From a virus: a stretch of DNA of 29,877 bases. The stretch lies in the IMG/VR virus record IMGVR_UViG_3300018412_000035, positions 1-29,877 of that record, one strand, 5' to 3'. The notes under the pieces were generated by a model. The model had not been told where the DNA came from, made no database searches, and was given only the letters and a program-made list of their open reading frames with translations. The position numbers and the translations under genes are program-made. This document shows positions 1 through 7,835 of this stretch, one piece after another; position 1 is the stretch's first letter, and every line of letters starts with the position of its first letter.

Positions 1-2
1 AT

Positions 3-749
3 GAATCGCTGCACGTAATAAAGCCGTTTCGCATACCGGATAGCTGGACCGTTGACCGGTCCCATGACTGGGGCGAGTCAAAGCCGTTCTCCAACCTGTG
101 GTGGGCGCAAGCAGATGGCACCGTCGCCGAGCTGCCTGATGGCCGCCAGTTCTGCCCGCCGGCCGGCTCGCTGATCTTGATTGGTGAGTGGTACGGCTGC
201 CCGCCGGATGAGCTGAACAAGGGCCTGAATATGTCGTCCACGAACGTCGCTAAAGGCGTGGCGTGGATAGACAAGCGGTTAGTGGGCGAAGACGTCGACG
301 AACCGGAAGAGATTCAACTCGACGGGGTTACGCAGGGCCAGTTGCACATTATGCCTGGCATCTGCAGCGAGGTTATTCCTGGGCCGGCTGACGGCTCGAT
401 ATTCAACACCGGGGATAACGAGTTATCGATCGCTCAGAAGATGGAGAGTCAAGGCGTTGAATGGCTTGCAGCCGACAAAAAGCCCGGTTCTCGCATCAAT
501 GGCGCGTCGATATTCGCTGACATGCTGGAAGCTGTAATCGAAGGTAAGAGGTTGGAAGCAGGCGTGCCTGAGAAGCCAGCCTTCTACGTTTTCGACTACT
601 GCCGAGGCTGGATTAGCCGTATCCCTGTGCTTGTCCGCGACGATAAAAACCCTGACGACGTAGACACCCAGCAGGAAGATCATGACTGGGATGGCACACG
701 TTACCGCGTACTGCACTCACCGAAAAAGGTTGGCGCAGTCTTCTTCTAA
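3..749 (+). CDS. Phage terminase large subunit, C-terminal part (5' end outside window)
   Basis: This is the ATP-driven DNA packaging motor and headful/cos nuclease subunit; only the nuclease half is in the window. The frame is open from the first complete codon at position 3, so the gene begins upstream. An HDWGESKPF motif near the start fits the first acidic residue of the RNase H-like nuclease domain. The end contains the acid-rich DDKNPDDVDT segment followed by DHDWDGTRYRV, the usual closing motif of terminase large subunits. The stop at 747-749 overlaps an AAGGAG ribosome binding site serving the portal gene. The ATPase (Walker) part cannot be examined. Position immediately before portal and MuF genes supports the assignment, which is family-level knowledge plus visible motifs. 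Confidence 0.9.
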   Translation, partial: ESLHVIKPFRIPDSWTVDRSHDWGESKPFSNLWWAQADGTVAELPDGRQFCPPAGSLILIGEWYGCPPDELNKGLNMSSTNVAKGVAWIDKRLVGEDVDEPEEIQLDGVTQGQLHIMPGICSEVIPGPADGSIFNTGDNELSIAQKMESQGVEWLAADKKPGSRINGASIFADMLEAVIEGKRLEAGVPEKPAFYVFDYCRGWISRIPVLVRDDKNPDDVDTQQEDHDWDGTRYRVLHSPKKVGAVFF

Positions 750-760
750 GGAGCTCATCA

Positions 761-2182
761 GTGAGTGAATTAAGCACCGGGGAACAATTCCTCGTTAATG
801 CCCTTGCTGATGCTATCGGGCGCCAGCGCATGCTTTATGCAGGGCGTAATGGCAACGTCAAACGGACCAAGTTATGGGATGAGTTCGGTTACCCGGACAC
901 TCTGACGTTCGACAATTTCTATCGCCAGTATCGCCGCGGCTCAACCGGTTTTGCAGCTGTCCATAAGTTGCTGGATTCCTGCTGGATGGACAGGCCGACC
1001 ATTATCGATGGTGACGAAGACAAGGAGTCGACCAAAACTACTCCCTGGGAAAAGTCAGTTACCAAGCTGATGAAAAAGCACTGGGCGAAAATTAAAGACG
1101 CCGATCGCCGCAATATGGTCGGGCGTTACTCAGCGCTCCTGATTCAGGTTAAGGATAGCCGTGACTGGAGCGAGCCTGTTGATGTGGAGCTGGTCCAAAA
1201 GCTTGGCAGTGCTGCGCTGGTTAAACTCATTCCGGCATGGGAGCAACAAGTTAAGCCGGGTAATCTTGATATTGATACTTGGTCAGAAACCTACGGGCAG
1301 CCGGTCAGCTATCAGTTCAATGAACAACCGATAGGCGACGAGGGCACGTATAGCAGCCCTCGTTCGGTTCAGGTGCATCCGGACCGCATCATTCTGCTCT
1401 GTGAAGGTTCCGAAGATGAAAATATCCTGTCGGGAATCCCTCTTCTTGAGGCCGGCTACAATGACCTCCTCGATATCGAGAAGACGAAAGGCGGCAGTGC
1501 TGAGGGGTTCCTGAAGAACGCCAGCCGCCAACTGGCTATGGAATTCGATGCTGCAACCCAGATTGATACGCTCATCAAGCAAGCCAAGGATGCTGGATAT
1601 AACAGCCTTGGTGATGCGATGAATGACAAGGTAAATAAGCTTAACCGCGGTACGGATGCGGCAATAGCCATGCAGGCAGGGAAGGCGAGCGTTCTTTCTG
1701 TTGCGGCAGCTGATCCGACACCAACGTGGACGGTTTCTGCAAACTCATTCGCGTCGACGATTCAGTGCCCGTTTAACATCCTGTTTGGCAAGCAGACCGG
1801 CAACCTCGCTTCAGAGGAAGATAAAACGGCGTGGGCTAACCGTTGCAATGAGAGACGCTGGGGCTTTATGTCCGACGTCATCACGCGAGTGATAGAGCGA
1901 TTTTGGACCATCGGCATTATCGACCCGCCGAAGTCTGGTGAGGTCACTCTGGCATGGTCCGACTTGCTGGCACCCAGTGAGAAAGAAAAACTCGCTAATA
2001 TGGCGACGATGGCGGATGTGGCGCAGAAAACGCAGCAAGCCTACGGCACCCCGGCGGTTGATGAAAACGAGGTGAGGGCAGTTGGTGAGTTGGAGCCTCG
2101 CAAGGAGGTGACTCCGCCCAACCCAGATAACAAGGTGACAACCGATGATCCTCTTTCCGATGACTCAGGAGCAAAAGAGTAA
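761..2182 (+). CDS. Phage portal protein (DUF1073-like)
   Basis: The 473-residue product is the probable dodecameric portal at the capsid vertex, through which DNA enters and to which the neck attaches. The start is GTG at 761, 11 bases after the terminase stop, with AAGGAG at 748-753. The N-terminal half has the DUF1073-type pattern (YRRGSTGFAAVHKLLDSCW; later a glycine- and asparagine-containing GGSAEGFLKNA segment), and the C-terminal third holds the conserved CPFNILFGKQTGNLAS motif followed by NRCNERRWGF, typical of this portal family. The last 45 residues are charged and low in complexity, as is common for portals. Pfam names this family after the anti-CBASS protein Acb1, but the context here is clearly structural. 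The 3' end overlaps the next gene by 38 bases, suggesting translational coupling. Confidence 0.88.
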   Translation: MSELSTGEQFLVNALADAIGRQRMLYAGRNGNVKRTKLWDEFGYPDTLTFDNFYRQYRRGSTGFAAVHKLLDSCWMDRPTIIDGDEDKESTKTTPWEKSVTKLMKKHWAKIKDADRRNMVGRYSALLIQVKDSRDWSEPVDVELVQKLGSAALVKLIPAWEQQVKPGNLDIDTWSETYGQPVSYQFNEQPIGDEGTYSSPRSVQVHPDRIILLCEGSEDENILSGIPLLEAGYNDLLDIEKTKGGSAEGFLKNASRQLAMEFDAATQIDTLIKQAKDAGYNSLGDAMNDKVNKLNRGTDAAIAMQAGKASVLSVAAADPTPTWTVSANSFASTIQCPFNILFGKQTGNLASEEDKTAWANRCNERRWGFMSDVITRVIERFWTIGIIDPPKSGEVTLAWSDLLAPSEKEKLANMATMADVAQKTQQAYGTPAVDENEVRAVGELEPRKEVTPPNPDNKVTTDDPLSDDSGAKE

Positions 2183-3146
2183 AGTCGGCACACCGATAAT
2201 CCCCCGCAGCAAAGTCGACCCCACGCAATCAGCAAAGCCCGTTAGCAAGATGTTTCAGGATATCGAAGGCAGATATCTGGATATCAAGCGCCGGCTGAAG
2301 GTACTGTTTGACCAGCGGTTAACTGGCCGGCAGAGGGAGGCTAACGGTGAGCGATCATGGCTGATGTGCAATAACGAAGGCGCTGAGCTGTCGCTCTACC
2401 AAGTTAACGCCGGCACCTACATTTACGACATGACGGCGGCGCAGTTGGCCGACCTTCTCCAGATTGTGCAAACGATTCTGGATGATGCTCTGCTCGATGG
2501 TGGCAGCCAGAACCTCTGGGCGCTGGATTATGTCTCCTCAGAGTATGAGAGAGGAACGCAGCGGGCCTTCACTAACCTGTCTGTACAGTCGACGGTCTAC
2601 TCCAGCCAGACGTCGCTGCAGCAACTGCTGTCCAGCCCTGCATACCAGAACCAGATCGCCAGTGCTTACATCAGTACATACAGCGACTGGAAGGGGATAA
2701 GTGATGCTGTTCGCGCCGATCTCGCTAACGTTATTGCCGATGCCATAGGCCGCGGAATTAACCCCCGGGAAACAGCCAGCATTATCAGCAAGCGCCTTGA
2801 TGTGTCGATGGGTAAAGCTAAGACCATCGCCCAGACCGAGCAGGTAGGCACGCTGCGGCAGGCACAATGGAACGAAACGGACTGGGCGGCTGATCGGCTT
2901 GGGCTGAATACCGGCCTTCTGTGGCTGTCGGCGCTAAAGCCTACGACGAGGGAGTGGCATCGGGCCAGGCACGGTAAAGTTTTTACGACGGAAGAAGTCA
3001 GGGACTTTTATGCAGAAAACGGTAACAGATATAACTGTTATTGTGCTCAGGTTCCGGCCCTAATTGATGATAACGGCAAGCTCTTTAACGAAGGGCTGTC
3101 AGATAAGCTCGCAGCCGAGCGCAAAGCGTGGAAGCCGGGAGAGTAA
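2145..3146 (+). CDS. MuF-like minor head / head morphogenesis protein
   Basis: The 333-residue protein resembles the SPP1 gp7 / Mu gpF head morphogenesis family, minor capsid proteins that ride with the portal and may be ejected with DNA. The C-terminal segment, about residues 240-310, shows the MuF pattern: an alpha-helical AKTIAQTEQVGTLRQAQW stretch, then ALKPTTREWHRARHGKVF, and a cysteine pair (YNCYC) near the end. The start chosen is ATG 2145, with AAGGTGAC just upstream inside the portal gene; a second in-frame ATG at 2160 has no visible ribosome binding site. The gene overlaps the portal gene in another frame. It is followed by an HNH cassette rather than directly by the protease gene. 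Confidence 0.85.
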   Translation: MILFPMTQEQKSKVGTPIIPRSKVDPTQSAKPVSKMFQDIEGRYLDIKRRLKVLFDQRLTGRQREANGERSWLMCNNEGAELSLYQVNAGTYIYDMTAAQLADLLQIVQTILDDALLDGGSQNLWALDYVSSEYERGTQRAFTNLSVQSTVYSSQTSLQQLLSSPAYQNQIASAYISTYSDWKGISDAVRADLANVIADAIGRGINPRETASIISKRLDVSMGKAKTIAQTEQVGTLRQAQWNETDWAADRLGLNTGLLWLSALKPTTREWHRARHGKVFTTEEVRDFYAENGNRYNCYCAQVPALIDDNGKLFNEGLSDKLAAERKAWKPGE

Positions 3147-3155
3147 AGCGGTAAA

Positions 3156-3219
3156 ATGGTCATGTCCGGCTAGGGTAGCTCCCGAAAACGCAGAACACAG
3201 ACTGCGCGCCGGACACCAT
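3156..3219 (+). other. Foldable RNA leader (possible three-way junction) before the HNH gene
   Basis: Between the MuF stop (3146) and the HNH start (3249) lies a segment able to form a closed stem: ATGGT 3156-3160 pairs with ACCAT 3215-3219, and GTCCGGC 3164-3170 with GCCGGAC 3208-3214, leaving a CAT bulge. Inside it, GGG/CCC (3173-3175 with 3181-3183) and CGCAG/CTGCG (3189-3193 with 3202-3206) can form two further hairpins around a GAAAA linker. There is no T-run, so it is not an ordinary terminator. I do not recognise it as a known ribozyme or riboswitch. Pairing is seen in the sequence; a function is inference. Confidence 0.4.
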
Positions 3220-3248
3220 CATCTGTGAAGCCTACTGTGAGGTTTGAA

Positions 3249-4016
3249 ATGAGCAATATCGATGAGCTGAAATTGCTTCAAAAGCAATCTTTGGCAGCCG
3301 CGAGACTCAGCGGAGAAAAACACTACCGTGGTTATGTTCCGTGTAAGCATGGGCATGTTTCTGACAGGCTGGTATCAACCCAGCAATGCTGCAAGTGCCT
3401 CGAATTAAGAAAGCGTGGCATGCGTAAAGCAGATGGGGTTCCCCAGTCGAAATCATCAAGAGTGAAGAAAAATACAGCCCTCAACCTGGGGAAAACACAC
3501 TATTTCACAGGCGTGGCATGCAAGCGTGGCCACATCGCCACCCGACTTGTGTCGACGAGGCAATGTACTGAATGCCTATCCTTGCGGGATCGTAAAGATG
3601 CTCCGCAGATATTAAGTGAGGCGGCGAAAAACAGGCTGAACGCAGCCAGACGTAGTCGAGTTGGTCGGGCCAAGAGCAGGGCGTACTACGGCAATGTTTT
3701 AAAGCATGACCCTTGCTATAAGCTGCGCCGCAAGGCCTATGACGAAATCAATAATGCTCTCACCTGGAATAGCGGAAAGGTGAAAATGGCGATTGGCTAC
3801 ACCTCTGACGAACTGCGCGAGCGTATACAGTCTCAATTCCAGCCCGGAATGAAATGGAACAATAGGGGCGAATGGGAGATTGACCACCGTAAGCCCATAT
3901 CAGCCTTTATCGCTGAAGGGGTGACCGATCTGATGGTCATTAATGCGCTGGATAATCTCCAGCCCCTCTGGAAAGAGGAAAATGCCATCAAGGGCAGCAA
4001 ATACATACCAGCTTAA
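3249..4016 (+). CDS. HNH homing-type endonuclease with two Cys/His zinc-binding repeats
   Basis: The 255-residue protein is a probable DNA endonuclease of the free-standing phage HNH type. The C-terminus carries WEIDHRKPISAF (Asp212-His213), then INALDNLQPLWKEENAIKG with Asn236 and Asn245, an HNH finger typical of phage nucleases. The N-terminus has two near-copies of a module: residues about 21-53 (Cys32, His36, Cys47/48, Cys50) and about 80-112 (Cys91, His95, Cys106, Cys109), sharing the core RLVST.QC..CL; these look like zinc-binding DNA-recognition fingers. The start chosen is ATG 3249, which has GTGAGG six bases upstream; GTG 3225 is possible but has no clear ribosome binding site. It sits between intact MuF and protease genes, with its own leader and terminator, as expected for a mobile insertion. 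Confidence 0.82.
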   Translation: MSNIDELKLLQKQSLAAARLSGEKHYRGYVPCKHGHVSDRLVSTQQCCKCLELRKRGMRKADGVPQSKSSRVKKNTALNLGKTHYFTGVACKRGHIATRLVSTRQCTECLSLRDRKDAPQILSEAAKNRLNAARRSRVGRAKSRAYYGNVLKHDPCYKLRRKAYDEINNALTWNSGKVKMAIGYTSDELRERIQSQFQPGMKWNNRGEWEIDHRKPISAFIAEGVTDLMVINALDNLQPLWKEENAIKGSKYIPA

Positions 4017-4029
4017 TCAAACACAACAA

Positions 4030-4051
4030 GGTCGCTCAGGCGGCCTTTTTT
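4030..4051 (+). terminator. Intrinsic terminator after the HNH gene
   Basis: GGTCGC 4030-4035 pairs with GCGGCC 4040-4045 (one G-T pair) around a TCAG loop, followed by six T. It lies 14 bases after the HNH stop and before the protease gene. Confidence 0.75.
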
Positions 4052-4082
4052 ATTGCCTGAAATCCACCAATGAGGACCCAGC

Positions 4083-5468
4083 ATGAAACGCAACCGCGTT
4101 AACGTGCTGACCGTCGTCAACTCCGCTTCAAACATCACCACTGAAACCATCGACGGCAAGCCACATATCGTGGTTCGCGGCATCACGCCTGTCGTGGACG
4201 ATATTGTGATGAACCGGAAGTTGTACCCGGCAGCAGAAATCGAAAAAGCCTACAACACGCTTGAGCGTAACCCGATGCCGCTGGGCCACCCGAAAGTGGA
4301 TGGTAAGCATGTTTCGGCGCGCGATGTCCGGGCGGTGAATGAATATCACGTCGGCGCATGGCTGCAGAACGTCAGCCACAAAGACGGGAAGGTGACGGGC
4401 GACATGTACGTCAACCGCCAGTACGCCGAATCCAGCGATAAGGGCAAGCGCCTGGTTAACCGTCTGGATGAGATGGCAGCCGGTACCAACACCGACCCGA
4501 TCCACATCTCCACGGGCCTGCTGTATTCAGGCATCGCGGCCAACGGCGAATCGAAGGGTAAGAAGTACAACGAAATTGTCACCAACATGGTTTTCGACCA
4601 TACAGCCGTGCTGCTCGATGAACCCGGGGCCGGGACGCCAAGTGAAGGCGTTGGGATCTTCGTGAACTCCGAAGGCGAAGAGGTAGAGATTGAAGTTGCT
4701 CTGCTCTCTGATGCCGCCGACTGCACCCGCGAAGGGCTGCTGAACAAAACCCGATTCTTCTTCACCAACGCCTCGAATTTCTCTTTCGACGATATCCAGC
4801 GTGCCATTAGCGACAAACTTCACGAAGGCCGTGCTGATGATAAATGGCTCTGGCCCGAATCGGTATGGCCGGACAACTTCATCTACCGCGATGAAGCCAA
4901 GTATTTCAAACAGAAGTACCTCATCGATGACGACGGCAAAGCCGTGTTCGTCGGCGAACCTGTAGAAGTCGTGCGCAAACCCATTGAGTACGAGATTAAA
5001 ACCAACGGAGAGAACGATCCGATGAAAGAACTGATTATCAATGCGCTGCAAGCCGCGGGTAAGCCGACTGAAGGCAAGTCCGATGCCGAACTGATGGACG
5101 CTTACAACCAGTTAGCGGCAGAGAAGGCGGCAGCCAAGAAAGAAGGTGATGACGAAATTGACCCCGCCACCGGAAAGCCTAAGAAAAAAGAACAGGCCAG
5201 CAACAGCGAAGAAGCGCCGGCATGGTTTAAGCCCTTTGCTGACGATCTCGCCGCGGTTAAGTCTGGCCTTACCGCCAACTCTGACAAAGAGAAGGGCGAA
5301 AAGCGCGCGGTCGTAAAAGCGAAATTCGGGCTGGACGACCTCGCGGTGAATGCGCTTGACGGCGCCGCCCTTGATGGCCTGTTTGCTCAGTGCCAGACCT
5401 CTACCGGCCTGAATGGTGCATTCCGTCCGGTCAACAACAACGATTCTTTCAGCGAAATGCCGGAGTAA
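4083..5468 (+). CDS. DUF2213-type prohead protease / scaffold protein
   Basis: This 461-residue protein probably supplies the capsid maturation protease (N-terminal about 190 residues) and an assembly scaffold (C-terminal part). The N-terminal half shows the DUF2213 pattern: GITPVVDDIVMNRKLYP, then NPMPLGHPKVDGKHVSA with a conserved His, and a VFDHTAVLLDEPGAGTP strand. The middle (about residues 215-300) is a separate domain that I do not recognise. From residue 314 the sequence is rich in Lys, Glu and Ala, helical in character and lacks conserved motifs, as expected for scaffold. ATG 4083 has TGAGGA about seven bases upstream. It lies directly before the decoration and capsid genes, the usual place for protease/scaffold. 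An internal in-frame start at 5022 may give the scaffold alone (see findings). Confidence 0.82.
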   Translation: MKRNRVNVLTVVNSASNITTETIDGKPHIVVRGITPVVDDIVMNRKLYPAAEIEKAYNTLERNPMPLGHPKVDGKHVSARDVRAVNEYHVGAWLQNVSHKDGKVTGDMYVNRQYAESSDKGKRLVNRLDEMAAGTNTDPIHISTGLLYSGIAANGESKGKKYNEIVTNMVFDHTAVLLDEPGAGTPSEGVGIFVNSEGEEVEIEVALLSDAADCTREGLLNKTRFFFTNASNFSFDDIQRAISDKLHEGRADDKWLWPESVWPDNFIYRDEAKYFKQKYLIDDDGKAVFVGEPVEVVRKPIEYEIKTNGENDPMKELIINALQAAGKPTEGKSDAELMDAYNQLAAEKAAAKKEGDDEIDPATGKPKKKEQASNSEEAPAWFKPFADDLAAVKSGLTANSDKEKGEKRAVVKAKFGLDDLAVNALDGAALDGLFAQCQTSTGLNGAFRPVNNNDSFSEMPE

Positions 5469-5471
5469 AAA

Positions 5472-5903
5472 ATGGCTAAAGACGGGAAACACGTAATTCA
5501 CGCGGGCGGGATTTTCCCCAACCCGCAACTTAATCGTGAAGGTTCTGCGGCCGCAGCGTTTCTGCCGGGTACCGTTATCTTTTTCAGCGCAGCCAAGCCG
5601 ACACCCTCTGTTGACGGCACTGAAGACGCGATTCTCTACGTCGCTAACTACGACTATCTGCGCTGCAAAACGGTTGACGATGCCTATGCGATCGGTGACT
5701 GGGTGGTAAACATCCAGCCAACGCCTGGCGTTTTCCTCAACGTTCGCGCTGCCGCTGGTACCTACACCAAGGGCCAGCCGGTTTCTGTGGCCAATGGCCA
5801 AATTAAAGCACTGGCAGAGGGTGAAACCATCTTTGCCTATGTCGAAGAAGACAAGTCCCTGACCGCCACAGCAGGCGATCTGGTTCGCGTCGTGTTCAAG
5901 TAA
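5472..5903 (+). CDS. Head decoration / capsid stabilising protein
   Basis: The 143-residue protein lies between the protease/scaffold and major capsid genes, where siphoviruses encode their capsid cement or fibre protein. The sequence is beta-rich and small-residue-rich, with segments such as GTVIFFSAAKP, IGDWVVNIQ and GQPVSVANGQIKALAEGE that suggest a compact beta-tulip or SH3-like fold; the last reads like the C-terminal strand pair of DUF2190-like decoration proteins. ATG 5472 follows the previous stop by three bases, with GGAG at 5462-5465 inside the end of the upstream gene serving as ribosome binding site. The role is inferred mainly from gene position; no enzyme motif is present. Confidence 0.72.
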   Translation: MAKDGKHVIHAGGIFPNPQLNREGSAAAAFLPGTVIFFSAAKPTPSVDGTEDAILYVANYDYLRCKTVDDAYAIGDWVVNIQPTPGVFLNVRAAAGTYTKGQPVSVANGQIKALAEGETIFAYVEEDKSLTATAGDLVRVVFK

Positions 5904-5914
5904 GGAGAGACTGA

Positions 5915-7012
5915 ATGTTTGTATTTTCCACCCGACGCGCGACTGAGACGGGCAACCTCGAAGCGAACCAGGCGCAGTTCAATGAGCTGCAACTGGCGCG
6001 CAATATGAGTGCTCAGGCCGTTGCTGATTTCGTATCCCGCACCCGCTGGCGTGGTGATGCGGCAAACACTCCGGCGCTGGACGCGACGAACGCTGTCGAC
6101 GATATCCGCCGCCTGTATCGCGCTTATGATCAGACTGTGCTGGCTGAATTCGAACCAACTACTGAATTCACTCTGCTTAACGACCTGATCCCGTTGTCCC
6201 GCTCTGTCCGTCTTGAAGAGTCCGTGTACGAGTATGCTCGCACCGGTGGCCGCGGCTGGGCGCATACCTCCATGTCCGGCCAGATTGGTGCGGCGCTTGA
6301 TGCGCGCGCGTACACCTTCGACGGTACGATGGTTCCGATCCACGACTCTGGCTTCAAATTCCAGTGGCGTGACCCTATTTTCAACAAAGGCTCCGCTCTG
6401 GCTTCTCTGGCCGACGCTCAGCGCGGCTCTGTTGATGATGTTCGTCGTCAGTACGTGGATTACGTCTTCAATGGCTTCCGAGATTCCGCTGGCAACTATA
6501 TCGCCTTTGATGGCAAGACCTGGAAGGGGGTGAAAGCCGATGAGCGGGTACAGATTGTCGATCTCAGCGCTTCCGGCCTAAATATCGACTTCACCAGCGC
6601 AAGCGCAACGGCGGAGCAAATCCGCAACGCGGCCATCGCACTACGTGGCGTGATGAAGCTTACCAACCTGCAGTATGCGCAGCAGACCTGGTATGTTTCC
6701 GGTCAGATCATCACCAACCTTGAACGCTACTTCAGCGATAACTACCAGTCCGACACCATTCTGCTGGAGCTGTTGAAGCTCTCCGGTATTGCTGCCATCA
6801 AAGAAGATGCGCAGCTGACCGGTAACCAGATCCTTATTGTCCCGCTTACTGCCGGCGTTATCGCTCCGATTGTAGGTCAGGCCGTTGGTACCGTTGCGGA
6901 CCCACGCCAGTTCTACAACAGCGACTACGTCTGGCGCACCTGGGGTGCGATGGGCCTGATGGTTAAGACTGACATCAACAATCGCAAATCCGTTATCTAC
7001 GCACACAGCTAA
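5915..7012 (+). CDS. Major capsid protein (HK97-fold, DUF6260-like)
   Basis: The 365-residue protein is the probable shell subunit. It follows the decoration gene with AAGGAGAG ahead of ATG 5915. The N-terminal about 100 residues are polar and helical (LEANQAQFNELQLARNMSA, then RRLYRAYDQTVLAEFEP), fitting an N-arm or delta-like domain. A central GGRGWAHTSMSG stretch resembles an E-loop region, and the C-terminal part is a mixed alpha/beta domain with ITNLERYFSDNYQSDTILLEL and a closing RTWGAMGLMVKTDINNRKSVIY strand pair, the typical ending of this capsid family. Codon use is strongly biased to enterobacterial preferred codons, as expected for a highly expressed protein. No cleavage site can be assigned by eye. 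Confidence 0.88.
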   Translation: MFVFSTRRATETGNLEANQAQFNELQLARNMSAQAVADFVSRTRWRGDAANTPALDATNAVDDIRRLYRAYDQTVLAEFEPTTEFTLLNDLIPLSRSVRLEESVYEYARTGGRGWAHTSMSGQIGAALDARAYTFDGTMVPIHDSGFKFQWRDPIFNKGSALASLADAQRGSVDDVRRQYVDYVFNGFRDSAGNYIAFDGKTWKGVKADERVQIVDLSASGLNIDFTSASATAEQIRNAAIALRGVMKLTNLQYAQQTWYVSGQIITNLERYFSDNYQSDTILLELLKLSGIAAIKEDAQLTGNQILIVPLTAGVIAPIVGQAVGTVADPRQFYNSDYVWRTWGAMGLMVKTDINNRKSVIYAHS

Positions 7013-7021
7013 GGGGCATTT

Positions 7022-7279
7022 ATGGCACTGGTAAAAGTGGTTCGAGACAACCTGCTTTCCGGTGCCAATCTCCAGAAGCTGGAGGTTGGCGCGCAGGTCT
7101 CGGTAAGCGGTGATGTCGCTAAACGTTGGGCGGCCGCCGGTCTGGTTGAAATCATTAGCGATGAAGATCAGGTGCTGGAAGTGGCTACGCCTGTTGATGA
7201 TGCTGCAGAGCAGGCAGAGCAGGCAGAGCAGGCAGAGCAGCAGGAAGAATCTGCCAGCAAATCGAAGAAGGCAAAATAA
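7022..7279 (+). CDS. Small head-module protein with Ala-Glu-Gln repeats
   Basis: The 85-residue product starts at ATG 7022, with AAGGGG upstream. Residues 1-45 form a small folded part (VKVVRDNLLSGANLQKLEVG, then VAKRWAAAGLVEII), similar to short proteins found after the capsid gene in many siphoviruses; I cannot name a function. The tail from about residue 52 is acidic and then basic: four identical 9-base units at 7205-7240 encode repeated Ala-Glu-Gln, followed by SASKSKKAK. Such a tail is probably disordered. The stop is three bases from the next ATG, so the gene belongs to the neck operon. Confidence 0.75.
   Translation: MALVKVVRDNLLSGANLQKLEVGAQVSVSGDVAKRWAAAGLVEIISDEDQVLEVATPVDDAAEQAEQAEQAEQQEESASKSKKAK
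7205..7240 (+). repeat. Tandem 9-bp repeat, four copies
   Basis: GCAGAGCAG is repeated four times without mismatch inside the 85-residue head-module gene. A change in copy number would add or remove three residues each time without shifting the frame. Confidence 0.9.
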
Positions 7280-7281
7280 CC

Positions 7282-7662
7282 ATGGCTGACCCAATCACGG
7301 CGGCAGACGTGCAGGCGTTCCTCGGTGAGTTGGGTTACGCCATTCCCGGCGCTCTGCTCGATCCGATTCTCTGCGTGGTGAACAAGATTATCCCGTGCCT
7401 CGATGGTGCGGGGTATGACGACTGCAGCGCAAAGCTCATCCTGATGTATGCCGCTGCACTCATGGCGACGTCATCCGGCGCCCGCCGCATCAAATCGCAG
7501 GGTGCTCCGTCCGGCGCTTCCCGCTCGTTTGAGTATGGCGACGACAGCATCACCTGGCTACGCGACTCCTTGTCCCGACTCGATACCAGCGGCTGCACCA
7601 GTGAACTCCCGATCAGCGCCGGCAACAGTGTGGGGCTGTTTATGGTGGTCGGGGGCTGTTAA
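7282..7662 (+). CDS. Head-tail connector-like protein
   Basis: The 126-residue protein starts at ATG 7282. It has an N-terminal helical domain (ITAADVQAFLGELGYAIP, then AKLILMYAAALMATSSGARRIKSQ), the pattern of gp6-like DNA-packaging or head-completion adaptors that sit under the portal. The conserved SQGAPSGASRSF segment, about residues 73-84, is typical of the family found at this position. Six cysteines (for example in PILCVVNKIIPCLDGAGYDD) are unusual but scattered. The stop overlaps the next start (TAATG). Assignment rests on gene order between capsid and tail completion genes and on general sequence character. Confidence 0.72.
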   Translation: MADPITAADVQAFLGELGYAIPGALLDPILCVVNKIIPCLDGAGYDDCSAKLILMYAAALMATSSGARRIKSQGAPSGASRSFEYGDDSITWLRDSLSRLDTSGCTSELPISAGNSVGLFMVVGGC

Positions 7663-7835
7663 TGGCATGGGTTTCAGTTCAGCAACGACTGCCGCGGACG
7701 TTTACCCGGGTGTGGGTGATCACCGATACCGGTGAGCAAACGACGGCGTACGTGAAAAGCGACGGAGAGTGGTTCATCAACTGCGACCGCATACGCGCCA
7801 CAGGCGCTGTTGTGCTGCGATGGAGGGATGACTGA
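7662..7835 (+). CDS. DUF551-like small protein
   Basis: A 57-residue reading frame begins at ATG 7662, overlapping the previous stop by one base, and ends at 7835, overlapping the following ATG by one base, so it is sewn into the neck operon. It starts MAWVSVQQRLP and continues RVWVITDTGEQTTAYVKSDGEWF, the pattern of DUF551 proteins (W.SV..RLP, then a V.V.D..G strand). DUF551 genes usually sit among early or accessory phage genes, so this location is unusual. No function is established for the family. Being short it is easily missed, but perfect start/stop coupling on both sides supports translation. Confidence 0.68.
   Translation: MAWVSVQQRLPRTFTRVWVITDTGEQTTAYVKSDGEWFINCDRIRATGAVVLRWRDD

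Noticed and set aside
761-2182. Anti-CBASS phosphodiesterase (Acb1)
   Set aside because: The family name of DUF1073 points to Acb1, but length, portal motifs and location between terminase and MuF show a portal protein.
3156-3219. Hammerhead ribozyme
   Set aside because: A GAAAA linker is present, but the required CTGATGA core strand and cleavage triplet are not found.
3147-4016. Leader RNA plus HNH gene as a HEARO/IscB-type guide RNA system
   Set aside because: The HNH protein lacks the RuvC parts of IscB and the leader is much shorter than HEARO RNA; only the general layout is similar.
4527-5801. Long open frames on the - strand opposite protease and decoration genes
   Set aside because: They have no ribosome binding sites or recognisable domains and mirror the codon structure of strongly supported + strand genes.
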